Assembly (NCBI GenBank): GCA_003662485.1
Contig: QMYD01000062.1
Span: forward strand, 1 to 6,493
Reading direction: 5' to 3'
DNA length: 6,493 nt
Source: Candidatus Hecatellales archaeon
Lineage (GTDB): Archaea > Thermoproteota > Bathyarchaeia > Hecatellales > Hecatellaceae
The notes under the pieces were generated by a model, which had not been told where the DNA came from, did not search any database, and saw nothing but the letters and a program-made list of their open reading frames with translations. Below are positions 1 to 5,805 of this stretch, piece after piece. The position numbers were made by a program, and so were the translations under genes. Position 1 is the first letter of the stretch, and each line of letters starts with the position of its first letter.

Positions 1-2052
1 GAGGATGGCCTTAACCTCTAGGGGTCGGATGGTTAGCACCTGCTCCCTTCTACTCCCATACCGGTATACGGTTATCCCCTTACACTTCAGCTTCCAGGCG
101 AGGAGGAAGGCCTTCCTAACCTCTTCAAGCGGAGCATCCTGCCTCAAATTTATGGTTTTGGATACGGCGTTGTCTACATGCTTTTGGAAGGCAGCCTGCA
201 TGCGCACATGCCATTCAGGCTCAATATCCAGGGCTGTGACGAATACCTCCTTCACGTCGCTGGGGACTCCTTCAACCTCCTGGATGGAGCCTGTTTTAGC
301 TATTTGGAGCATGAGGTCTCGACTGTAGAAGCCTCTCCGCTTTGCCTCCTCCTCAAAGGTTTGGTTTACCTCTAGGAGCTTGGTTCCCTCCAAAACGTTC
401 CTCACGAAGGTTACGGCGAAGAGGGGTTCTATCCCGCTGGTTACGCCTGCTATAATGCTTATGGTTCCCGTGGGTGCAATCGTTGTGAGGGTGGCATTTC
501 GGAGGGCATGGTAGCCTTTAGAAGGCCAAATGCTCTCCTCAAAGTTGGGGAAGGAGCCTCTCTCCTCAGCAAGTTCAACAGACATTTGCCTTGCCTCCCT
601 AGAGATGAAGTCCATAACCTTCTCAGCTAGCTTTAAGGCTTCCTCCGAGTTGTAGGGCACCCATAGCCTCAGCAAGCTTTCAGCCCAGCCCATCACGCCT
701 AAGCCAATCTTCCTATTGGCTCTCGTAATTTTCGCTATCTCTGGGAGGGGGTAATTGTTCACGTCTATTACGTTGTCTAGGAAGTGGACGGCTATGCGGG
801 TAACCTCCCTAAGCCTATCCCAGTCGAAGTCACCCCTCTCAGGCCTAACCATTTTGGCCAGGTTTATTGAGCCAAGATTACAGGATTCATAGGGGAGCAA
901 AGGCTGCTCCCCACAGGGGTTTGTAGCTTCAATCCTCCCAAGCTTGGGAGTAGGATTATGCCTGTTAATCTCGTCTAGGAAGACTAGGCCCGGGTCGCCT
1001 GTAGCCCAGGCCATGTTCACGATGAGGTTGAAGAGGGAGGAGGCGTTCAGCCTTTTAACCTCCCTCCCATTTCTCGGGTTCACAAGCGAGATTTCACCCC
1101 CCTTTTCTACTGCCTCCATGAAGGCGTCGTCCACAGCCACAGAAATATTGAAGTTGGAGAAGGCCCCCTCCACCCTTTTCGCTGTTACGAACTCGACAAT
1201 GTCTGGGTGGTGGACGTCTAGGATTCCCATGTTTGCTCCACGCCTACGCCCACCCTGCTTAATAACATCGGTTGAAACATCGAAGATTCGCATGAAGGAT
1301 ACGGGGCCTGAGGCTATTCCACCCGTAGACTTCACCACGTCGCCTTTGGGCCTGAGCTTGGAGAAACTAAACCCGGTGCCTCCACCACTCTTATGGATAA
1401 TCGCCATATACTTTACGGCGTTAAAAATGCCTTCTATGGAGTCTTCTACTGGGAGGACGAAGCAGGCTGAGAGTTGACCCATCTCCGTCCCAGCATTCAT
1501 CAAAGTAGGCGAATTAGGAAGGAATTGGAGGCTGGTCATCACACTGAAAAATTCTTCCTCAGCCTTTGAGAAATCCTTCCCATAGGCTTTGTCGGCTAGC
1601 GCTATGGCTCGGGCAACTCTCCTAAACATCTGCCCAGGAGTTTCAACCACATTTCCGAATTCATCTTTAAGCAGGTATCGCCTCTTCAGGACGCTGAGGG
1701 CGTTAACGCTGAGTTTTAGGTCGTCCTTCACGCCTATAAGCTGCTTTTTAATGTCTCTAATCTCCGCCCTACGCTGCCTGTAGACAATGTAGGCTCGGGC
1801 TACCTCGGTTAACCCCTCCCTCATCAAGGCTTCCTCAACTAGGTCCTGAACATCCTCAACCGTTGGAACCCTTTCAGCCCCAAACTTCTTCTTAACCTCC
1901 TCTACCACCCTCCCAGCTATGCGCTCAGCATCCTCCCTACTTCCAACCCCAACAGCCCTCATAGCCTTAAGCACGGCTTCCACTATCTTCTCAGGCTTCC
2001 ACTCCTCAAGCCTTCCATCCCGCTTCATAATATACTTGGGCGCAGAGGCCAA
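1..2052 (-). CDS. nrdJ: Adenosylcobalamin-dependent (class II) ribonucleotide reductase, 3'-truncated by window edge
   Basis: This enzyme reduces ribonucleotides to deoxyribonucleotides in the cytoplasm, using adenosylcobalamin to make a thiyl radical. I translated 684 uninterrupted codons with no intein or frameshift. Residues ~6-100 form an ATP-cone (KRDGRLEEWKPEKI near the N-terminus), the allosteric domain. The catalytic barrel follows: Cys197 (SACFVLP) and Cys391 (ESCNLGS) match the redox pair, and Cys380 in NPCGEQ is the thiyl cysteine, with Asn378 and Glu382 beside it. APTGTIS and, near the end, CKGITVYRYGSR are also typical of NrdJ. The C-terminal tail, which normally carries further cysteines for re-reduction, lies outside the window. 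I chose TTG 2052 because GGAGGG (2060-2065) sits 7 nt upstream; the ATG at 2028 is codon 9, has no such site and would leave KRDG at the extreme N-terminus. The family is near certain; the start is likely. Confidence 0.96.
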   Translation of the reverse strand, partial: MASAPKYIMKRDGRLEEWKPEKIVEAVLKAMRAVGVGSREDAERIAGRVVEEVKKKFGAERVPTVEDVQDLVEEALMREGLTEVARAYIVYRQRRAEIRDIKKQLIGVKDDLKLSVNALSVLKRRYLLKDEFGNVVETPGQMFRRVARAIALADKAYGKDFSKAEEEFFSVMTSLQFLPNSPTLMNAGTEMGQLSACFVLPVEDSIEGIFNAVKYMAIIHKSGGGTGFSFSKLRPKGDVVKSTGGIASGPVSFMRIFDVSTDVIKQGGRRRGANMGILDVHHPDIVEFVTAKRVEGAFSNFNISVAVDDAFMEAVEKGGEISLVNPRNGREVKRLNASSLFNLIVNMAWATGDPGLVFLDEINRHNPTPKLGRIEATNPCGEQPLLPYESCNLGSINLAKMVRPERGDFDWDRLREVTRIAVHFLDNVIDVNNYPLPEIAKITRANRKIGLGVMGWAESLLRLWVPYNSEEALKLAEKVMDFISREARQMSVELAEERGSFPNFEESIWPSKGYHALRNATLTTIAPTGTISIIAGVTSGIEPLFAVTFVRNVLEGTKLLEVNQTFEEEAKRRGFYSRDLMLQIAKTGSIQEVEGVPSDVKEVFVTALDIEPEWHVRMQAAFQKHVDNAVSKTINLRQDAPLEEVRKAFLLAWKLKCKGITVYRYGSRREQVLTIRPLEVKAIL

Positions 2053-2059
2053 GGAGAAG

Positions 2060-2065
2060 CCCTCC
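2060..2065 (-). promoter_or_regulatory. Shine-Dalgarno site of nrdJ
   Basis: GGAGGG read on the minus strand, 7 nt before the TTG at 2052-2050. This near-ideal spacing decides the start codon: the downstream in-frame ATG at 2028 has no comparable site. An in-frame stop at 2074-2076 rules out a start much further upstream. Confidence 0.75.
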
Positions 2066-2087
2066 AGAGAAATTTAGGGGCCCGGGG

Positions 2088-2096
2088 AAAGAAAAA
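2088..2096 (-). terminator. T-tract downstream of the 331-aa radical SAM gene
   Basis: Reading the minus strand, TTTTTCTTT begins 3 nt after the TAA stop of the radical SAM gene. Archaeal RNA polymerase terminates at oligo-T tracts without needing a hairpin, so this is a plausible terminator. It lies upstream of the inferred nrdJ transcription start (~2076), which would separate the two units. Five consecutive T is modest, so some read-through is likely. Confidence 0.45.
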
Positions 2097-2098
2097 GG

Positions 2099-2108
2099 TT
2101 TAAAATAT
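2099..2108 (-). promoter_or_regulatory. TATA-like promoter element for nrdJ
   Basis: ATATTTTAAA on the minus strand overlaps the last codons and stop of the upstream radical SAM gene. Counting about 26 nt from its centre puts transcription start near 2076, giving a ~24-nt leader that contains the GGAGGG ribosome site. The spacing fits an archaeal TBP/TFB promoter. No clear purine-rich BRE is seen just upstream, so the call rests on AT content and spacing. Confidence 0.5.
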
Positions 2109-3095
2109 GAGGCCTCTCGTTGGGAGGGCGTAGACTGCCTCCTTGAGGAGGAGGCTTGGAGACCTTGGAGCCTGGGATAGGATGGAAGGCTCCCTAAAAC
2201 AGTTTATATAGCACTCATCACACTCCACGTTCTCCTTAAGCCTGTGGTTTCCCTCCTCAAGGATATTGAACATTTTAGGCTTGAGGAAGCAGGGGTAAAG
2301 GTCTCCATGCCAGTCGATGTAAACCGTGGTCTCCCCACCCTTACAGTAAAAGTTGGGCTTGCTTCCAGGAGGTCTTAAAAGATCCTCCAAATAGCTTCCC
2401 GTATTCACGATTTTGTAGCCTGCCCTCTTAAGCCTTAAAAGCGTTTCCACGCTCTCCCTAAGCTTCCCTTTAAGGTCTTCCTGTTTAAACTGGCCGTGAA
2501 GCCTGAAGGTGGTGATGTCGGCTTCCGCTGGATAGCAGAAGCCCACTGGGACTCTGAGTTCCCTGTTAACGTATTCAACGATGCCTTGGACGCCGTCCAA
2601 AACCAGGTAGGGGTTCAAGTACACGAGGGCGTAGACTTTTAGGCCTATGTTTCTAGCGTGGGCTATGGCTTCCACCTGCCTCCTCATAATTCCCCTAACT
2701 CCCCTAATTTTCTCGCAGACCTCGGGTTTCCAGTGGTCTAGGGATACGCTTAAAACCCTTAGGCCTGCCTCCTTTAACTCCTCTAACCTTTCAGGCTTGA
2801 GGTTTCCGTTGGTGGTTAGGGTGGCTGCAAGGCCAAGCCTATCCGCCTCTTCAACAGCCTCCACCACGTTGGGGTGGAGGGTAGGCTCCCCACCCGTAAA
2901 ATAGACGATGAGAAACTTGTTTTCCGAGAGGAACCTTAAAACCTTCCTAAGGCCTTCGAGTGGCAGGTATTCTGGGGGGTTCTCATGCATCCCACACATA
3001 ACACATTTACAGTTGCACTGGGTTGTGATGGCGAAAACAGCGGTTCTACGGTGTCCCCTGAGAAATTTTAAGGCTAAGCCTGCGAGGCTAACCAT
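2100..3095 (-). CDS. Radical SAM protein with SPASM-like C-terminal cysteine set
   Basis: A 331-aa radical SAM enzyme of unknown substrate. Cys27, Cys31 and Cys34 (TTQCNCKCVMC) form the CX3CX2C site that binds the SAM-cleaving 4Fe-4S cluster, and FTGGEPTLHP (66-75) is the SAM-contact strand. A C-terminal extension has Cys251, Cys269 in DWHGDLYPC, and Cys292/Cys295/Cys299 (ECDECYINC), the pattern of SPASM/twitch domains holding an auxiliary cluster. The N-terminal ~20 residues (MVSLAGLALKFLRGHRR) look like an amphipathic, possibly membrane-contacting helix. Start ATG 3095 has GGGAG about 6 nt upstream. The gene follows the seven-Cys protein by 15 nt, so the two are probably co-transcribed and may work together. 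The overall layout recalls HpnH-like radical SAM proteins of lipid metabolism as well as peptide-modifying SPASM enzymes. No precursor-peptide gene is visible, so I do not assign a reaction. Confidence 0.92.
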   Translation of the reverse strand: MVSLAGLALKFLRGHRRTAVFAITTQCNCKCVMCGMHENPPEYLPLEGLRKVLRFLSENKFLIVYFTGGEPTLHPNVVEAVEEADRLGLAATLTTNGNLKPERLEELKEAGLRVLSVSLDHWKPEVCEKIRGVRGIMRRQVEAIAHARNIGLKVYALVYLNPYLVLDGVQGIVEYVNRELRVPVGFCYPAEADITTFRLHGQFKQEDLKGKLRESVETLLRLKRAGYKIVNTGSYLEDLLRPPGSKPNFYCKGGETTVYIDWHGDLYPCFLKPKMFNILEEGNHRLKENVECDECYINCFREPSILSQAPRSPSLLLKEAVYALPTRGLIF

Positions 3096-3110
3096 GGAGG
3101 GCTCCCCTGC

Positions 3111-3269
3111 CTAGGCTGGAAACTCATAGCCGCAGTAGGGGCATTTAACGTAGCCGCAGCTTCCGGTTACCGAATACTGGCAGCCTGAGCAGCTGAAAGC
3201 TCTTGAGTAGGTTAGGTCGAACTGGCGGCCGCACTGAGGGCAGGTGTAAAGCCTCCTCAACCCTCTCAA
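3111..3269 (-). CDS. Small seven-cysteine zinc-ribbon-like protein (52 aa)
   Basis: A short ORF easily missed because it starts with TTG. Its product carries CPQCGRQF, CSGC and CGYVKCPYCGYEFP, giving seven cysteines (residues 10, 13, 27, 30, 38, 43, 46) in three clusters. That is enough for one zinc ribbon plus a second metal site or an Fe-S cluster. The CPxCG knuckles are typical of archaeal zinc ribbons. The start is uncertain: TTG 3269 (52 aa) or TTG 3260 (49 aa); an in-frame stop at 3273-3275 rules out anything longer. Neither start has a well-placed ribosome site, so a leaderless or short-leader mRNA is possible. Stop TAG 3113-3111 lies 15 nt before the radical SAM gene. I do not recognise the family. 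A role as metal or electron-transfer partner of that enzyme is an inference from adjacency and cysteine content. Confidence 0.82.
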   Translation of the reverse strand: MRGLRRLYTCPQCGRQFDLTYSRAFSCSGCQYSVTGSCGYVKCPYCGYEFPA

Positions 3270-3286
3270 GCCCTAACGTTTCCCTG

Positions 3287-3314
3287 AAATATAGCTGAAG
3301 GCTTTTTATTTAAA
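3287..3314 (-). promoter_or_regulatory. Two TATA-like boxes ahead of the seven-Cys protein gene
   Basis: On the minus strand, TTTAAATA (3314-3307) overlaps the stop of the 504-aa gene, and TATATTT (3293-3287) follows it. The first would start transcription near 3284, leaving a ~15-nt leader. The second would start near 3264, giving an almost leaderless transcript at the TTG codons. Either could drive the seven-Cys/radical SAM pair independently of the upstream gene. Only the AT-rich sequence and the spacing support this. Confidence 0.4.
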
Positions 3315-4824
3315 CTTGGGGGAGTTTGAGTTTAAGCCTTCTAATGGTTGCCTTTCCTCCAAGCCAGGCGAAGAAGTATAGGAGGCGGTATCCAACCCAG
3401 TATAGGGCTTTAAGCCATAGGGCTTCAGGCTTAAAGTATAGGGTTCTAAGCATGTTAGCCCACCTAACCGAGTGGTTTATGCATTTGAGCAGGATTTTCC
3501 AGTGTTCCTCACCCATGTTGGCTACGTCGAAGCGGGGGGCATGCTCTAGGACGGTTTCCATCATTGGCATGAAGAATTGGGGGATGATGAAGGAGGGGAC
3601 ATCCTTAAGCCTGTCCATTAACTCTAGGGTTGCGTTTAGGTCATCAGGGGTTTCACCTGGAAGCCCAATAATTAGGGTTGCAGCTGGAATCCAGCCGTTA
3701 TCCTTGGAGAGGCCGAAGGCTTGAACCACTACCTCAGGCCATTCTTCAGGCTTGAAGGGTAGGGCCTTCCCAGCCATAAGCCTCCTAAGCAGCCTAACGC
3801 TTCCCGTTTCAATGCCAGCCTGGTAGCCGAAGAGGGGTGCATACTTACTCTTACCTACCTGAAGTAGCTCTGATATGGCTTCAACAAGTTTTGGGGCTGC
3901 GGCTATGGAGGATAGGGCTGCATGGCTTATCCCAAGCTGGGGGCGTTCCATTTCGGCTAAGACCGTCTTAAAAAGCCTTAAAACCTTCTCCTCGTCTGGT
4001 TTAAACCTGTTCTTAGGCCCCGAACCATAGTTTAAAACATCCTCAGCGTGGAGGCATATCGACCTGTTTCCGCCTCTAATGTTAACTCTAACCTCCTCGG
4101 CTATCATGCTTAGGGGCATATCTCGCTTACCTCGGAGGGTTGGAGTGCAGAACTGGCAGTTCCTACCGCAGCCCCTGGAAACTTCGATGAGCCCTCCAAC
4201 CGAAGCCCTCCTAATCGGCCTAATAAGCTCGATATCCGCATCCTCGGAGAAAACCACTCTGGGCAGGCTTTCACCATTCACGGCCTTGTGGAAGAGTTCA
4301 CCTGCAACCCTTTCTCCCTCCCCAACCACCACGGTGTCGATGGGGAAAAGCCGCTCCCAATCCTTAACTTGGAGAATCTGCCATACGCCGGGGCCTCCAG
4401 CTATAATCTTTATCCCCCTCCTCCTCTGAGCCTCTAAGATGCTTGAAAGCCTTTCAAACTCGGCTTGGGTGGCGGTTTTACCGTTGAAGATGGAGGCGAA
4501 GGTTAGGCTGGTTGGCCCCCAGCCCAGGGGGTCCATGAGGGTTACCCCTATCGCCTTCGTCTCCGGGGAAACCGTTTTCTCCAGCCTCTCAGGGTGGACG
4601 GTTACCACCTCGCTCTCGCTGAAGCCGGAGTCTAGGAGGCAGGCCTCAATCTTTCTGAGGGCGTAGGGTGCATAGTCTGCCTGCCCGTTGTGGTGGCTGA
4701 CGGGAGGATAGAAGAGCCATTTAACAAACCATGGGGGGAAGGGGGGATTTGATATGCAGGCTCCAAAACCGCAGAAAATCTTGCCGTAGTGGTTGCTCAT
4801 TTCGGTTGCAGGAGCGGTGAGCAC
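3310..4824 (-). CDS. B12-binding-type radical SAM protein, candidate lipid-modifying enzyme
   Basis: A 504-aa enzyme with a cobalamin-binding-like Rossmann region (~1-185: LTAPATEMS, IIAGGPG 140-146, VVVGEGE 165-171) and a radical SAM core. The core has Cys219/Cys223/Cys226 (RGCGRNCQFC), GIETGS (337-342) and IIGLPGET (385-392). No DxHxxG base-off motif is present, as is common in cobalamin-dependent radical SAM enzymes. SHHNG (43-47) and MDPLGWGP (97-104) are distinctive. The last ~45 residues are basic and hydrophobic (YWVGYRLLYFFAWLGG), suggesting membrane contact. From memory the N-terminal motifs resemble the archaeal group that contains the tetraether ring synthases GrsA/GrsB; this is unverified. 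The start is GTG 4824: no other usual start codon occurs after the in-frame stop at 4900-4902, and it keeps most of the first beta-strand (PKI-VLTAPATEMS). ATG 4800 is the alternative. No well-placed ribosome site is visible. Confidence 0.9.
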   Translation of the reverse strand: MLTAPATEMSNHYGKIFCGFGACISNPPFPPWFVKWLFYPPVSHHNGQADYAPYALRKIEACLLDSGFSESEVVTVHPERLEKTVSPETKAIGVTLMDPLGWGPTSLTFASIFNGKTATQAEFERLSSILEAQRRRGIKIIAGGPGVWQILQVKDWERLFPIDTVVVGEGERVAGELFHKAVNGESLPRVVFSEDADIELIRPIRRASVGGLIEVSRGCGRNCQFCTPTLRGKRDMPLSMIAEEVRVNIRGGNRSICLHAEDVLNYGSGPKNRFKPDEEKVLRLFKTVLAEMERPQLGISHAALSSIAAAPKLVEAISELLQVGKSKYAPLFGYQAGIETGSVRLLRRLMAGKALPFKPEEWPEVVVQAFGLSKDNGWIPAATLIIGLPGETPDDLNATLELMDRLKDVPSFIIPQFFMPMMETVLEHAPRFDVANMGEEHWKILLKCINHSVRWANMLRTLYFKPEALWLKALYWVGYRLLYFFAWLGGKATIRRLKLKLPQV

Positions 4825-4844
4825 TATTTTAGGGTTTGAGGCTG

Positions 4845-4856
4845 GGCCTCCAGGCC
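4845..4856 (-). other. Short GGCC hairpin in the leader of the 504-aa radical SAM gene
   Basis: On the minus strand, GGCC-TGGA-GGCC can fold into a 4-bp all-GC stem with a 4-nt loop. It includes the only GGAGG in the leader, which lies too far (about 23 nt) from the GTG start to be a normal ribosome site. It may be chance in a GC-rich stretch. Confidence 0.25.
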
Positions 4857-4910
4857 TCGAGCCTTTCCACCCCCTAACGACGGCTGGAAGAAATTTCCGT
4901 TAGGTAAGCC

Positions 4911-4915
4911 TTATA
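4911..4915 (-). promoter_or_regulatory. Possible TATA box upstream of the 504-aa radical SAM gene
   Basis: TATAA on the minus strand (in AGTATAAGG), in the 109-nt gap after the DUF364 gene. It would start transcription near 4887 and leave a leader of about 60 nt before GTG 4824. If it is not used, the gene would be read through from the DUF364 gene, since no strong T-tract separates them. Confidence 0.35.
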
Positions 4916-4933
4916 CTACTTCATCCCTTATTT

Positions 4934-5731
4934 CTATTTCCCTTCTTCAGGTCTTATGTTGATGAGCTGGCAGACCTCCCTAAGCTTTCTCGTACCTCCC
5001 CCCTCCATCACCACCCTTAAGGTTTGATCTGGATCGAGAATTCGAACTCCTCCTACTAGGGTTACCCCACGCTTGAAGAGGGGTTCAGGAGTTATGGGGG
5101 CGGTAGGTCCAACCAGGGCAACCTCCCTAGCGCTTCCAGCCAGCTCAAGCAGCCTGTCAATGCTTCCATTCACAAGGGCTGTAGCCGTAATTATGGCAAC
5201 ATCAGCCTTGGGAAGGTATTCCTCGCAGGCTGTGTCGGGTAGGATTCCCTCGCCTCGAAAGCTGGGCCTACGCTCAAGAATGTGGAGCTGCCCAGCCACA
5301 TTTTCTAGGAAGGAAGCTATAGGCTTCATATTTCCAACCATGACCACCACGTCTCCAGCTTTAACCCTAAGCTCTGAGGTGAGGTTTCCCGTGGAAATCT
5401 TGTAGACGCCGCTTCTCCGCTCGAAAAGCATTTGGGAGGCGGCGTTCATGGCTGCTAGCCCCACGATGCATTCGCCCTGAAGCCAGGAGCCTGAGAGCCT
5501 TGCAAGGTCGAAGAGTAGGTTTCCAGCTAGCCGCCCGCTTTCAACCCGCAGGTTGCAGCATTCATAGTTGAGTTCTGAGGGTGTGGTAGCTGAGAGGCCT
5601 AAGTAGCCGTTCTCCAGCTGGACGGCTGTATATCCCAAGCCTATGCAAACATTCTTAACCTTAAGCTGGAAGGCTTCGGGAATATTCTTTAGAAGGAAGG
5701 CTAAGAGTTCACCCACAACCATTCCAGGCAT
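4934..5731 (-). CDS. DUF364/DUF4213 family protein (putative heavy-metal chelation fold)
   Basis: A 265-aa soluble protein with no signal peptide or membrane segment. Residues ~5-95 fit DUF4213, an enolase-N-like domain (GLGYTAVQLENG, GLSATTPSE, ECIVGLAAMNA). Residues ~118-255 fit DUF364, a Rossmann-like domain whose usual motifs are visible: VVMVGNMKP (129-137), LVGPTAPITPEPLF (206-219), GVTLVGGVRILDPD (222-235) and EGGGT (243-247). The family was named from predicted metal chelation, and its reaction is unknown. Cysteines at 29, 58, 59, 88, 169 and 254 are not in an obvious cluster motif. Start ATG 5731 has a weak GAGG about 11 nt upstream; ATG 5722 is a shorter alternative with no better site. 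It is the first gene of the minus-strand group and is divergent from the UPF0026-like gene, with 74 nt between them. A link to corrinoid or metal supply is only suggested by context. Confidence 0.85.
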   Translation of the reverse strand: MPGMVVGELLAFLLKNIPEAFQLKVKNVCIGLGYTAVQLENGYLGLSATTPSELNYECCNLRVESGRLAGNLLFDLARLSGSWLQGECIVGLAAMNAASQMLFERRSGVYKISTGNLTSELRVKAGDVVVMVGNMKPIASFLENVAGQLHILERRPSFRGEGILPDTACEEYLPKADVAIITATALVNGSIDRLLELAGSAREVALVGPTAPITPEPLFKRGVTLVGGVRILDPDQTLRVVMEGGGTRKLREVCQLINIRPEEGK

Positions 5732-5771
5732 TAGTCGTTCCGCCTCTAAACCTCAATTCCACATGAAAGGG

Positions 5772-5781
5772 TTAAGTACTT
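5772..5781. promoter_or_regulatory. Shared TATA-like element between the divergent genes
   Basis: TTAAGTACTT contains the 8-bp palindrome AAGTACTT (5774-5781), so it reads as a weak TATA-like element on both strands. On the plus strand it lies about 30 nt before TTG 5806, implying an almost leaderless transcript. On the minus strand it would start near 5750, about 19 nt before ATG 5731. The match to the archaeal TATA consensus is poor. Confidence 0.3.
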
Positions 5782-5785
5782 TGCT

Positions 5786-5802
5786 TCCCTCTCAGAGAGG
5801 GA
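5786..5802. promoter_or_regulatory. Perfect 17-bp inverted repeat, operator candidate
   Basis: TCCCTCTC-A-GAGAGGGA: two perfect 8-bp arms around one central base, ending 3 nt before TTG 5806 and lying in the gap between the two divergent genes. As DNA it has the size and symmetry of a dimeric regulator site, placed between the TATA-like element and the start. If transcribed, it folds as a 7-bp stem with a CAG loop and would hide the purine-rich ribosome-binding sequence. No regulator gene is in the window. Confidence 0.5.
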
Positions 5803-5805
5803 GGG

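Noticed and set aside
944..1477. 177-codon plus-strand ORF, and others at 5-328 and 1589-1783
   Set aside because: They are antisense to nrdJ, whose minus-strand frame is continuous and matches family motifs throughout. The plus-strand products are low-complexity Ser/Thr/Pro-rich and match nothing.
900..1480. Possible intein in the ribonucleotide reductase
   Set aside because: Archaeal ribonucleotide reductases often carry inteins, but all catalytic motifs here are contiguous with normal spacing (thiyl Cys380 to Cys391, 11 residues).
2137..2155. Hairpin GCCTCC / GGAGGC with a 7-nt loop
   Set aside because: It lies inside the coding region of the 331-aa radical SAM protein and is explained by codons such as GAG, GCC and CTC. 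Archaeal terminators do not need such a stem.
3326..4666. Plus-strand ORFs opposite the 504-aa radical SAM gene
   Set aside because: These are shadow frames; the minus strand has the complete catalytic motifs, and the plus-strand products show no domain.
4825..4933. Possible cobalamin riboswitch upstream of the B12-type radical SAM gene
   Set aside because: The leader of about 60 nt is far too short, no B12-box-like sequence was seen, and cobalamin riboswitches are essentially bacterial.
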